DNA of 64,000 bases from Trifolium pratense (lineage: Eukaryota; Streptophyta; Magnoliopsida; Fabales; Fabaceae). The DNA is taken from positions 45,310,015 to 45,374,014 of the forward strand of contig NC_060060.1 in the NCBI RefSeq assembly GCF_020283565.1. Reading direction: 5' to 3'. A program made the position numbers and the translations under genes. This document shows, in pieces, positions 11,901 through 23,900 of this stretch (positions within the stretch are counted from its first letter, which is position 1; every line of letters starts with the position of its first letter). The notes under the pieces were generated by a model that saw only the letters and a program-made list of their open reading frames with translations, was not told where the DNA came from and did no database searches.

Positions 11901-14900
11901 GGCAATTTGAACCTTCAGTTATCCTCTGATTCGTTACTGTCACTGAAGATGCTAGTCAAGAGTTGTTTTTTGGATAGAGCAACAGCTAATCAAATGGCAA
12001 TGTTTCTTTCACTGCCTTTGCCAATGCCTGCTTTGCTTAAGGATACATCTGGTGATTCTTTTTGGACATCTATTCAAATGTTGCAGTGTGCTTTGCCTTT
12101 CTCGTTTGATTGTACTGGAGTACGATACTTGATTAGGCAGAGGGAAATCTTAGAATTTGATTTTACCAAAGATGTCTTGCCTTCAATTATAAATGAAATA
12201 GCAGCCTCAATTTTTTTTGGCAAGGGTCCTCAGGAGGCACTCAATTTCTTTGACGTGATCCAGCCCTTTCTGATGGAAAACATATTTGCCCATGGATTTA
12301 GTGTTGGATTACAAGACTTTTCTATATCCAGGGCAGTGAAGAGAGTTATAAATAGAAGCATTGGGAAAGTTTCTCCTTTGTTGCGTCAGCTGAGGGACAT
12401 ATATGAAGAGCGCGTGGCTCAACAACTGGAGAATGAAATTCAAGATATTGAACTTCCAGTCATAAATTTTGCTTTGAAGTCAACCAAACTTGGAGATTTG
12501 ATTGACTCAAATAGTAAGTCTGCGGTTGACAAGGTGGTTCAACAGATTGGCTTTTTAGGCCAACAACTCTTTGAGAGAGGAAAATTTTATTCCAAGGGAT
12601 TGGTTGAGGATGTAGCTTCCCATTTTCATGTGAAGTGTTTCTATAAAATGGAAGATTATCCCTCTGCCGAGTTTGGTTTGCTCAAAGGATGCTTTTTTCA
12701 TGGTTTAGATCCATATGAAGAGTTGGTGCATTCAATTGCAACGAGAGAAATAATTGACCGCTCTTCTAGAGGATTATCTGAACCAGGCACATTATTTAAG
12801 AACTTGATGGCCATTCTCCGCGATGTTGTTATTTGCTATGATGGAACCGTGAGAAATGTGTGTAGTAATTCCATCATCCAGTTTGAATATGGTGTACAAT
12901 CTGGAGACGCAGCACAACACTTATTCCCTGCTGGTGAGCCTGTAGGTGTCTTAGCTGCAACTTCCATGTCAAACCCTGCTTATAAAGCAGTCCTTGATGC
13001 TAGTCCTAGCAGTAATTCTTCCTGGGGATTTATGAAGGTAATAAGTTCTTTGTAAAAAATGGACATCTGTTTCTCATATTTCAGTAACAAATTTGTTTTA
13101 TTTATTTGTGCCTTTTATCTTCAGGAAATACTCCTTTGCAAGGTGAACTTCAGGAATGAATCAAATGATCGCCGTGTAATTTTATATTTAAATGATTGTG
13201 ATTGCGGTAGGAATTATTGTCGAGAACGTGCTGCATATTTGGTTAAAAATCAATTAACCAAAGTAAGCCTCAAGGATGCAGCAGTAGATTTCATTGTTGA
13301 GTAAGTTTTCTATCTTGTAAGTGCTCTGAGACCAGTGTTAGAACTGGTACAGTAATATTTTGTAGTGAATGATGATGTTATATTGAGTTGAAATGAAACA
13401 GAAAAGTTGCAAATGATCACAGGTTGTTTGAGAGCCTGCCCTCTACCCAATAACTACCTAACTGAAAAAAAGAATTGGATGCCCCAAACATCCATTTCCC
13501 TACTCTATTTAATTACAAACAGATGGGTAGTTACAACAAAATACAGACTAACATAAACAGTTACAGACAAACAATCATAAATCTAGGAAGTTACAGACCA
13601 ATGATATTGGGCCAGCATTAATGTTTTTTAAATTTTATGCCTCATATAAGCCTGCTTAATTAGAGGCTTGTTGCTAACATGGATCAATCACGGTGAATTG
13701 GTTACTTTGTAGATTAAAGTCTGATTTGTCTTTATCTATGTTGTCAATTGCACTTATGCCTGTCAACATTTGTCTTTGGGGTTGAGGTCTGGGCTTCATC
13801 TAATGTCTTCTCCGTAGTTTTGTCTGATTACAATCCGTGTTGACAAGCTTGAGAGAGCGTTTGTGATGAACCATTTTTTTGGTCAAGGACTAATGTTTAA
13901 AGGCTGGGCTTCATCTAATGTCTTCTCTGTAGTTTTGTCTGATTACAATTCGTGTTGACAGGCTTGAGAGAGCGTTTGTGATGAACCATTTTTTGGGTCA
14001 AGGACTAATTTTTAAAGGCTAAGCTTTTAGGTGGGGGTTCATGAATGATTTTGTCTCTGTAATATGTTCCTCTGGACAAAGAGCTATTTAAGCTTGAACC
14101 ATGCATGGCTTATCCTCTTCGTTTATGATGATACAACTCCTCATATGGTTTTCTGATATACTTGCTATGTACTCTGTATTTTGTTGGGGGTAAACCATTT
14201 AATCTTGTTAATTGAATTAGTTGGTATTTTGTTTTTTGTTATTTGAAAAGTTGTATTCATATTCATTTTTATTTATTTGGAACATTTGTTTCATCTGCAG
14301 ATACCAGCAGCATCGAAGACACAATGATGGTACTGAAGATGCAGGCCTTGTTGGTCATATTCATCTAAATGAGGTTATCTTCTTTTTTTCAGATATCCCT
14401 GACCAATTTCACCGAAGCTCACCAATTTATAGTCCATTGCTTATTTGTGGCTATGCATATGTTGTGCTTAATACTTGAATGACAATAATGAGATTGTGAT
14501 TTTGTGGATGGACTGAATATGCAGGAGCAAAGCTTTAGGAGTATGTTTTGATTTGTATTCCCATGATTCCATACTATAGCCAAGTGTTGACTGACGGTTA
14601 TGACAGTTTTGTGCCAAATAATCACTGTGTAAATTCACTGTGTCATTATTGACACGCAACAATTAGGCACAAAACTGTCATAACCGTCAGTCAACACTTG
14701 GCTTTAGTATGGAATCATGGGAATACAAATCAAAACATATTCCTAAAGCTTTGCTCCTGCATATTCAGTCCATCCACAATTTCATTATTGTCATTCAAGA
14801 ATTAAGCACAACATATGCATAACCGCAAATAAGCAATGGACTATAAATTGGTGAGCTTTGGTGAAATTGACCAAATTAGTACAATTTTATAATATTCTGT

Positions 14901-17900
14901 CTCTCTAGAATATTTTTCAGATATGCCTCTTCGTAAAAACAATAACGTTTTTTTTAATGTCTCTGCATTTTTTGTTTTGTTTTCTTTATTACAGCGGGGT
15001 TGGTAAGCACTATTAGCTACTATTCCTAATTATTTTTTTGTCTTCCTTTGTTCATAGGAGATTTTTATAATTTCCTTCACATTTTCTACCAAACGGCATT
15101 GAACTGAAGTATGCATAATGGCGACTCTTGTTTTTTAGATAAATTAACTTATCATTTTGTTTGATACACTGAACTGTAATAGCATGTCATAACTTGTTTG
15201 AAAATGTTGATTTTTTTTAAAGATTTTTTAATATTGAAATGTTAGTTTTTTTTAATATTTGATTTTGAATGTATTTACCAATTCTATTATTTATTTTTTT
15301 GAGCTGCTAATCTATATATTTTTCCTACTGTTAACTCTCTTAATATCGGGAGCCATATAAAGAAAATTAAAGGCACATGATATTGGGAACCTCTAAGTTT
15401 TTTCATATAAACTTGGTGTAGCTTTTGATCTTTTACTTTGTGCATAGTAGCCGTTTTATAGTGGAAAATGTTTTTATTCAAACACCACCGATTTGTAGGT
15501 TTGACCACATTTTGATATTCTTAGTTTAATGTTAGGTCTAAACCTACTCTAACCTCTGTTTTACTGGATTTTGAGATAATCTGTCTGTTTGGGTTTGTTA
15601 ATTGTGTTCTATTTTTTTTTTCATTTTTTCTTTATAATTATTAGCTGTGAGTTAGTATTATTTTGAAGGTCTGAAATTGATAGGGAGATCAAAGGAGATA
15701 TAAAAGGAGATCTTTATATTGAATGTTGGGTAATAAAAAATGTCCAACAAGTGTATATTTGAGTTATGAGAATGTTGTAATGGATGAGTACAAAACCTTG
15801 GGTGAAACCACTGGTAAAGATTTTACTCTATTGGATTTATAGTACCTGATTTTTATAGTACCTGCTTGATTGTACGTCTTGTGAAATAAGTTGATCTGAC
15901 CGGCCACATATGCAGTTACTGAACTGAGCTGAGTTTATTAACATTCATTGATAATGGTGGCTGAAAACTATATGTTAATAATAGTGGGAAATAAATACAA
16001 CAAAAATTATTAAGTTTGGGATTATTTGATTAAAACAGACTAAATTATAATACATATAATTTTCTATTCTTTCATTTGAGGCAAGTGTATTTTATCTTAA
16101 AATAAATGTCATTATTGTGTTAAAATGCTTTTGGTTATTGATTTATCGTTTTGAGCAGGTGATGTTAGAGAACCATAAGATCAATATGACTGAAGTTTAC
16201 CAAAAATGCCTTGAGAGACTTGATTCCTTTAGTCGGAAGAAGAAATACCCAATTTTTAAGAGAACCGAATTGTCTTTCAGGTTAAAGTTTAGTTCTGCCA
16301 TATTCATGTGATATACTGCTATAAATTCGTTATTTTCTTGCTTAGCTGAAGTAATTAGTTGCTTTGGATATGATTCATAGTAATTGTAGTCATAGGAGCT
16401 CATTTACGTCCTTTTAGTATCAAACTAATGAGGCGGAAATTGCAGTCTGGGGAGATTTTTTATGACAAGATGCTGTGTTTCTTGTTTGGCTTTCAATTTT
16501 ATTCTTTTTTTTTGTTTACTCATCTTTTTGTTACTATTAATTTTATTACTTTCTACAAAAAAATTAAGTTGTAGAATATTGTAAAATAATCTTCTTGTCT
16601 TGCATTTTTCAGAGGGTTTTCATTCTATAATAGAAATAGAAGCTTTGTTAGAAATAAAAAAAATGCAAGTTCAACTAAAAACACAACAGTAGCAAATCCC
16701 CATAATCAACTAAATGAATGTATTAAAGGCGCACATTTTCTGAGCAAGTTTGAAAAGGCAGTGCCATCGAAGCATCCTTCTATAAGGGATGGTCTCATAT
16801 TTCAGTCCTGTTTCATAATAAGTTGATTATTGAAGTGCTCAACCTTATTGTGTCTTGCCGAGTCTTTGATTGTCATGTTGTACCTTCTCCATTCCTTGTA
16901 AATATGGTTTCTCTTTCTGTATCTGTTTCCGAGGTAATGCAAAATAGAATCTTCTCTTGGTTTCTAATATCTATTCCTGGCTTCCTTCCCTACGTATGAA
17001 GTTTCTTGTTTCAATGAACATCAGCAACATAAGGTTTTTCCCCCCCCATTCACGGGGGTTGGGTGAATGGACCAAAAAACACCACATTATATTGTCTCCC
17101 AAAAAAGAAGAGGAAAATCAAAGATAATAGCTGATGTATTTGGAGTGCTTTTCTTTTAACATTATAATCACGTGTTTTTCTTTAAACCATAACAAGTTAC
17201 ATTAGTGTTAAATTTTGTCTCTGTTAACAAACATGAATTTGTTTGCAGTTTAAAACTTACTGTCTTGTCTAATTTTCTTTCTTTGCAGTGAGTCATGCTA
17301 TTCTCCGAACTATGCTGCCCCTTGTGTAACATTCCTTTGGCGGGATGGTGATGATTTGGACCAAACCACTAAAGTCTATGCTGACATCATCTGCCCAGTT
17401 CTGTTAGAATCCATAATCCAAGGTATTTTCTTTTCCACTCATGTTTTCAACTAAGAACTATATATCTGTTATTGTTAAATCAATATATGGGATTTAGATA
17501 GGGAAGATAAAAAGGATATTTAAGGTAATGTTGGATTTAATTAGGGTCCGTTTGGCCCTACTTTTCTTCTTCTCCTTAAAAGTAGTAAAGAGGTAAAAAT
17601 TTGTGTTTGACCCAACTTCTCCTTATTTTCTACTTCTTTACTTTATTTCTCTAAATCTTTTATGGAGAAATAGGGTCAAATACAATTTTCTACTTCTCTA
17701 TTTCTTTTAAGGAGAAGTAGAAAATAAGTAGGGCCAAATGGGGCCTTAGTACTTTCTTGTTATACTCTGATAGAAACCGTAAATGTAATGAATGGAAAAT
17801 TGAGAAGCAAAAAGATGAAAAAAACTGCGATGCACTTCAGAGCCAACAAACCCAGCAATCACAACGATACCCCCTCTCTCCTACCTCATCATTCCTTATA

Positions 17901-20900
17901 ACCGAATTCCACTCACACGGTTCATCCCTCATACTCCCATCTCTCTGCTACATGCCATCTCTCTTGCTTACACTTTCTATTCTTCCTCACATATACACTC
18001 CACACCCTGGGCTTGGACTGCTTTTGGGTTTTTTTGAAGAAGCCAAAATGAAATATATTAACACAAACAGCCTCCTCAGCACAAGACGTGCCAAGGTAGA
18101 CTAAAAAAGTTTACAATAGAGTCATAGAGATGCAATCACAATCAAATCATACAAGGCCCAAACACAATAAAGGACTAGACCACCAGCTAGGGTAGTTCAA
18201 AGCTAACGTAAAACTCGTCGACTTCAACCACCTAAATGAAAAAAGCTTGATCTTATCCAACAAAAAATGAGGTGTGCCTGTTGAGCCTTTAAACAAACGA
18301 TGATTTCTCTCTGTCCATATCACCCAAACACAAACTAGCCAGAGGAGCTGTAGAAAAGACCGTCGCGCTCGAGATACCCCTGCTGAAGCTGTAAACTGGA
18401 CAAAATGATCACGCAAAGTAGTGAAATCCATCGGAGAAATGCCAACCCACGCATAGACTAAGTCCCAAAGAGAGCCCGCAATGCTACAAGATAAAAATAA
18501 GTGATGGGCCGACTCAGTCACTCCACAACCAAACACACAAGAATCAACGATAGAAGACAGAACTCCACGAGTGACCAGGTTGGCTCTCGTGGGCAACCTA
18601 TCCCGCAATAAACGCCACGCGAAGATGGAAACCTTTAATGGAACCTGAGGGTGCCAAATAAGATTTTCCGCATCATGTAAGGTAACATAAACCTGATGAG
18701 TCAGAATCTGATAACCTCCCGCAACCGTATACCCTGCATCAGGATCTGGACGCCACTGCCACCTGTCCAAAGTCTGGTCCTGCAAAGAAATGTCAAGAAG
18801 TAACAACTGACACTCCCTCAATGACTCCTCCTCCCACGCCCTCAGTCGCCTCCGCCACACCCACGCCTCTCCATCTGCCCCCCACCCTGAATCAAACATC
18901 TCTGCGACCGAGCGCGATTTGGTCTCAGCCAGTGAAAAAAGGCGACCAAACCGCTCCCTCAACGGGATCCCGTCCAACCAAGGATCGGTCCAAAAAAGAG
19001 TATCTGAACCATCCCCTACCCTCCTCATAACATGCTCCCCAAACCACCTCCCACCTAACTCACCCTCCCCCTCTCTAATACGCGCTATCTCCCTCCACCA
19101 CACCGAACCTCGCTGACCTCCCTCACAAAGTCTGCCATCCTCAACCCCATATCGAGCTGCCAAAACTCTAAACCACAAGCCCTCTCTGTCCACCAACATC
19201 CTCCAACACCACTTACCCAACAACGCTAGGTTAAACTCACGTAACTGTCTAACCCCCAAACCTCCATACTCCTTACGCGAACATATGTCTTTCCAACTCA
19301 CCCAAGAAATTTTCCTAGAATCCTCACACCCCCCCCAAAAAAATTTAATAAAAAGAGATTCAATAGAGGAAATGATACCTGAGGGAGCCTTGAAGAAAGA
19401 AAGAGCATAGACAGGTAAAGAAGTCAAGACAGACTTTAACAAAACCAAACGACCGCCAAACGACAAGAATCGACTTTTCCACCCAGACAATCTATTCTTT
19501 ATGCGAGTCAACACTGATTCCCAAAACACCAAGCGCCGCGGATCACCCCCAATCTGGAGACCCAAGTAAAGGAAAGGAATCTTTCCCACTTTACAACACA
19601 AGACAGACGCAGCTTCGCCTAACCAAGAATCAGGAATATTAACGCCAACCAATAAGCTCTTATTAAAATTTACCTTCAATCCCGACATAGTCTCAAACAG
19701 CACTAAGACAGCCCGAAGAGCCCGAACGTTTGCCCAACTTTTAACCCCCAATAAGAGAGTATCATCAGCGAACTGTAGATGTGACACCCTGATGGAATCC
19801 TGACCACCAATACTATAACCCGTAAACAAATTACGCGCTACCATTGCTTCCATAAGTACATTTAGACCTTCAGCCGCCAAAAGAAAAAGGAAAGGAGAAA
19901 GCGGATCACCTTGCCGAAGACCTCGTCGAAGAGGAAATTCATCGGTCGGACTTCCATTGACTAACACAGATGCTGTAGCCGTGCAAACACACTCCCTAAT
20001 CCACTTTCTCCACAAAGTTGGAAACGACATTTTCCCCATAACGTCATCAAGATACCCCCAATCCACCGAATCATATGCTTTCTCAAAATCTACCTTGAAT
20101 AACATAAGATCCTTTTTAGACTTACGCGCCTCATCCACTATCTCGTTTGCAATTAGAATACCATCAAGAATTTGTCTATTCTTCACAAACGCAGTCTGGG
20201 ATTCAGATATTACACTGCCAATCACTTGCCGCAACCTATTAGCTAAAACCTTCGCCAGAATTTTATAAAGGCTTCCCACAAGAGAAATAGGCCGAAAGTC
20301 AGTCAACCTTTGAGGACTATCCGTTTTGGGGATCAGAGCAATGAACGTAGCATTAATACCTTTAGACAGCCTGCCATTCCGATGAAAGTCACAAAGGAAA
20401 CGCATAACGTCACCTCTCAACTCGACCCAGAAGTCTTTGATAAAACCAAAATTAATTCCGTCGGGACCCGGACTTTTATAACTGTCACAATCCCACACAG
20501 CTTGTTTCACCTCAGCCTCCGTAAAGGGTTTAATTAAACCTCCAACCTCCACCTGATTCAACCGCTTAAATTGAAGGTCTTCAACACCCGGCCTCTCCAC
20601 ATTTGGTGCCTTAAAGTGAGACTCAAAATGCGAAAACACCGCTTGCCTAATTGGAATCACCCCCTCCAACGTAACACCTTCCACCTGAATAACGGATATA
20701 GCATTCCTGCGACGGCGACTTGCCAAAATCGAATGAAAATACTTAGAGTTAGCGTCCCCCTCCTTGAGCCACAACGACCGAGATTGTTGCCAACTGATGC
20801 TGGCATGTAACTTAGAAAGCGAGTGAATATCATACGAAACCCCATGAAGCTCAGTTAACTCCGCCTCAGAAAGACCATCTTCCTCCCCCTTCTCGTCAAG

Positions 20901-23900
20901 AGCAGACTGCCTAACCTTCAAAGAATCAATGCGACTAGGAATATTTTGAGCGTGAGCCAAGTGCCAATCTCTCAAAGCCACCTTGATCATCTTGAATTTT
21001 TCCTTGAGCACGTAACCACCCCAGCCATCAACCTGAAACGAATTCCACTTTTCTCTAACAAACACATTGTAGCCAGGAATATCCTTCCAACACTTAAGCA
21101 TCCTTGACGGACGAGGTCCCCAATCTTCCTCGTTCGCAGACAAGACCAGAGGGCAATGGTCGGACAACCCTCGTAACTGAGCTAACTGTTTGCAATGGGG
21201 CCAAGACAAGCACCATTCCTCAGATAAAAGGAACCTATCAAGACGGCTCATCGAAGCACCATCCCCTTTGAACCAAGTAAACTTATGCCCAATTAAGGGA
21301 AGATCAATTAGAGAATTATCTTCAATAAATCGATTAAAAGGGATATGATCCAAAGATCGATGCCCGCCCCTAACCGACCGTCTTTCATCAATGTGCTTGA
21401 CAGCGTTAAAATCCCCACACACACACACCTTCTTTCCTACCAATGAACCAAGCCGCACCGAAAAATAATCCCACAACCCTTGCTTAGCCCCATCATCGCA
21501 AGGCGCATAGACATTTGCCACATAAAACTCATCCCCTGTCTTAAGAATCTGACCATGACACCACAAAACATGCTCCCGGCTTTCAGTCGACCAAACCTCC
21601 ACCTCAGAAGTGTCCCACAAAGTTAAAAGCCCTCCTGACGCCCCAAGAGATGGACGATAAGAGAAACCGTGTGGAGAGCTACCCCAAAGAGTCTTACAAA
21701 GAAATTCATCGAGAATTTGCAATTTCGTCTCCTGGATACAAAAAATAAAAGGTTTCAGATCCCCCACCATCTTACGCACTTCCTTCCTCTTTTCAGGGCC
21801 TCCCAGCCCTCTAATATTCCAAGAAATAATCTTCATTAAAAACGCATACCCCCCCCCCCCCCCCCACACACACACAGCCAAAAACCTCAACACTAGCACT
21901 CGTTACCCCTCCGGGTCCCCCCACCCCCAGACAACTGCCCTGAAAACTGCTTCTTTCCTTTGTTCGCCCGTGAAAGAATATTGAACATGTTCACATTGTC
22001 TCCCTTAAACTTGACCCCTATAGCTTTCCCGATCCCCCACACGTCATCCACCGCCATTTTGTCATTGCCTTGAACCGCCACCCAATTCATCCAATCGTTA
22101 TTGACAGAACCCGACGAGGATAACTCTTCGGACGAGACTTGACAACTCAAAGAACAAGATCGATTAACCCCATCCCCGCCCCTTCGCCGACGAACACTCT
22201 TCTTTAAATAACTCATTTGGACCTCCCTCAGGTTTCTCAGCATCAATGGCCCCGTTAGATACTATGAATTAATGCACCTATATATTCCAATAATGAGGAG
22301 TAATCCTGTACAATTGAAACCCACTAATAGTAGTAAGACTTGAAACCCTAATATGCTGTACAATTGAAACCCACTAATAGTAGTAAGATATTTGGTGTAT
22401 ATATCTATAGATATATTATTATATTTTGTTGGTAATCTTTCCATTTGTATCTTAAATAGGAGACCCTCGTATCAGCTCGGCAAGTATAATTTCGGTTAAT
22501 CCTGGAACAAACACATGGGTCCGTAACCCGTCCAAATCTTCTAATGGTGAATTAGCACTGGACGTCATTCTTGAGAAGGAAGCTGTTAAACAAAGTGGTG
22601 ATGCTTGGAGGATTGTACTCGATTCCTGTCTTCCTGTTCTTCATTTGATTGATACTAGGCGTTCTATACCTTATGCTATTAAGCAAATTCAGGAATTACT
22701 GGGAATATCATGTACTTTTGATCAAGCGATTCAGGTAAACTTTTTATATTTTACCTAATGTTAAAGTATGAACTTTCTGCTTTTCTTCTTGTAAACAAGC
22801 ACCGTTAGTAAACATAAAGGTGCTTTTCTTTCAGTTTCAAATCTTAATTGAAAATCAGCTGCATGTAATTTCCTGTCTTTTCTTTATTGTTGCAGCTGCT
22901 TATTTTCTTATTTCATAGTTTAAAAAGGTCAGGAAATCCTCATCTTATAAAGCTGATTTGGTGGAGTTTAATTAGGCCCTTATCTTAAACTGGGCAGCCA
23001 AGATTTATGTCATTATACAACATGTTTGCATTCCTCTGATGTATGCATTTGGAGCGTCATGCTTAGATCTTTTTGTAGGTTTGTTGTCCATTTATCTTGA
23101 ACTGTTATATAGCTAAGTTCATACTTCTCTGCTTTTTGCTCCTTGCCGCATCATGAATGTTGGTAACATGTATTTTCTGAGAGACTGATTTTAGAAAGAC
23201 TTTTTGCATGCATAGTTCTTTTCCCCACCATTCTTTTGGTTGTATCCTTCCTTTTGTCTGTTTTGTGCTTTCCTCTTGTTATTTTCTACCAAAAGAACTA
23301 TGGCTATGGTATTGTCAGTTATTGAGTTTAGTTTGATTAAAGGGCCTTGAACATGGTCTATTCGTTAGTAGCCTCAACATTAAAGGTTTATGTTATCTTA
23401 TTTATCCTTTTGTGCTGTGTGCAGCGTCTTGCAGCATCAGTAAGAATGGTGGCAAAAGGTGTTCTCAGAGAGCATCTCATTCTCTTAGCAAGTAGTATGA
23501 CTTGTGGTGGAAATTTGGTTGGTTTTAATACAGGTGGTTATAAAACCCTGGCTCGTCAATTAAATATTCAAGTACCCTTCACCGATGCAACACTCTTTGT
23601 AAGTGCCTTGGTAATTTTTGAATTACAAGATGTATCTTGTAATTATTTTCCTTACTTTCCAAATGTGTTAATGCAGACTCCTAGAAAATGCTTTGAAAGA
23701 GCTGCTGAGAAACACCACGCAGACTCTTTGTCAAGCATTGTTGCTTCCTGTTCTTGGGGCAAACACGTGGCTGTTGGTACAGGATCAAGATTTGATATTG
23801 TATGGGATCCCAAAGAGGTATTTGATTATACTTGGATTTAATACTGGAGTTGGAATTCTTTTAACGTTGTTTTAAACTTTAATGTTGGATTTTTTTTGCA

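Larger units (their letters stand above)
18029..22261 (-). mobile_element. 5'-truncated LINE inserted antisense in NRPE1 intron 11
   Basis: Reading on the minus strand, the element begins inside ORF1 (about 22261), continues through an intact ORF2 (21836-18147) and a short 3' UTR, and ends with GGCTTCTTCAAAAAAA (T-run at 18029-18035 on the plus strand). The missing 5' end is typical of aborted target-primed reverse transcription. I could not find a convincing target-site duplication. It fills most of a 5-kb intron that otherwise splices in frame. Confidence 0.9.

Noticed and set aside
18821..20845. Several short plus-strand frames across the LINE
   Set aside because: Shadows of the 1,229-residue ORF2 on the opposite strand.
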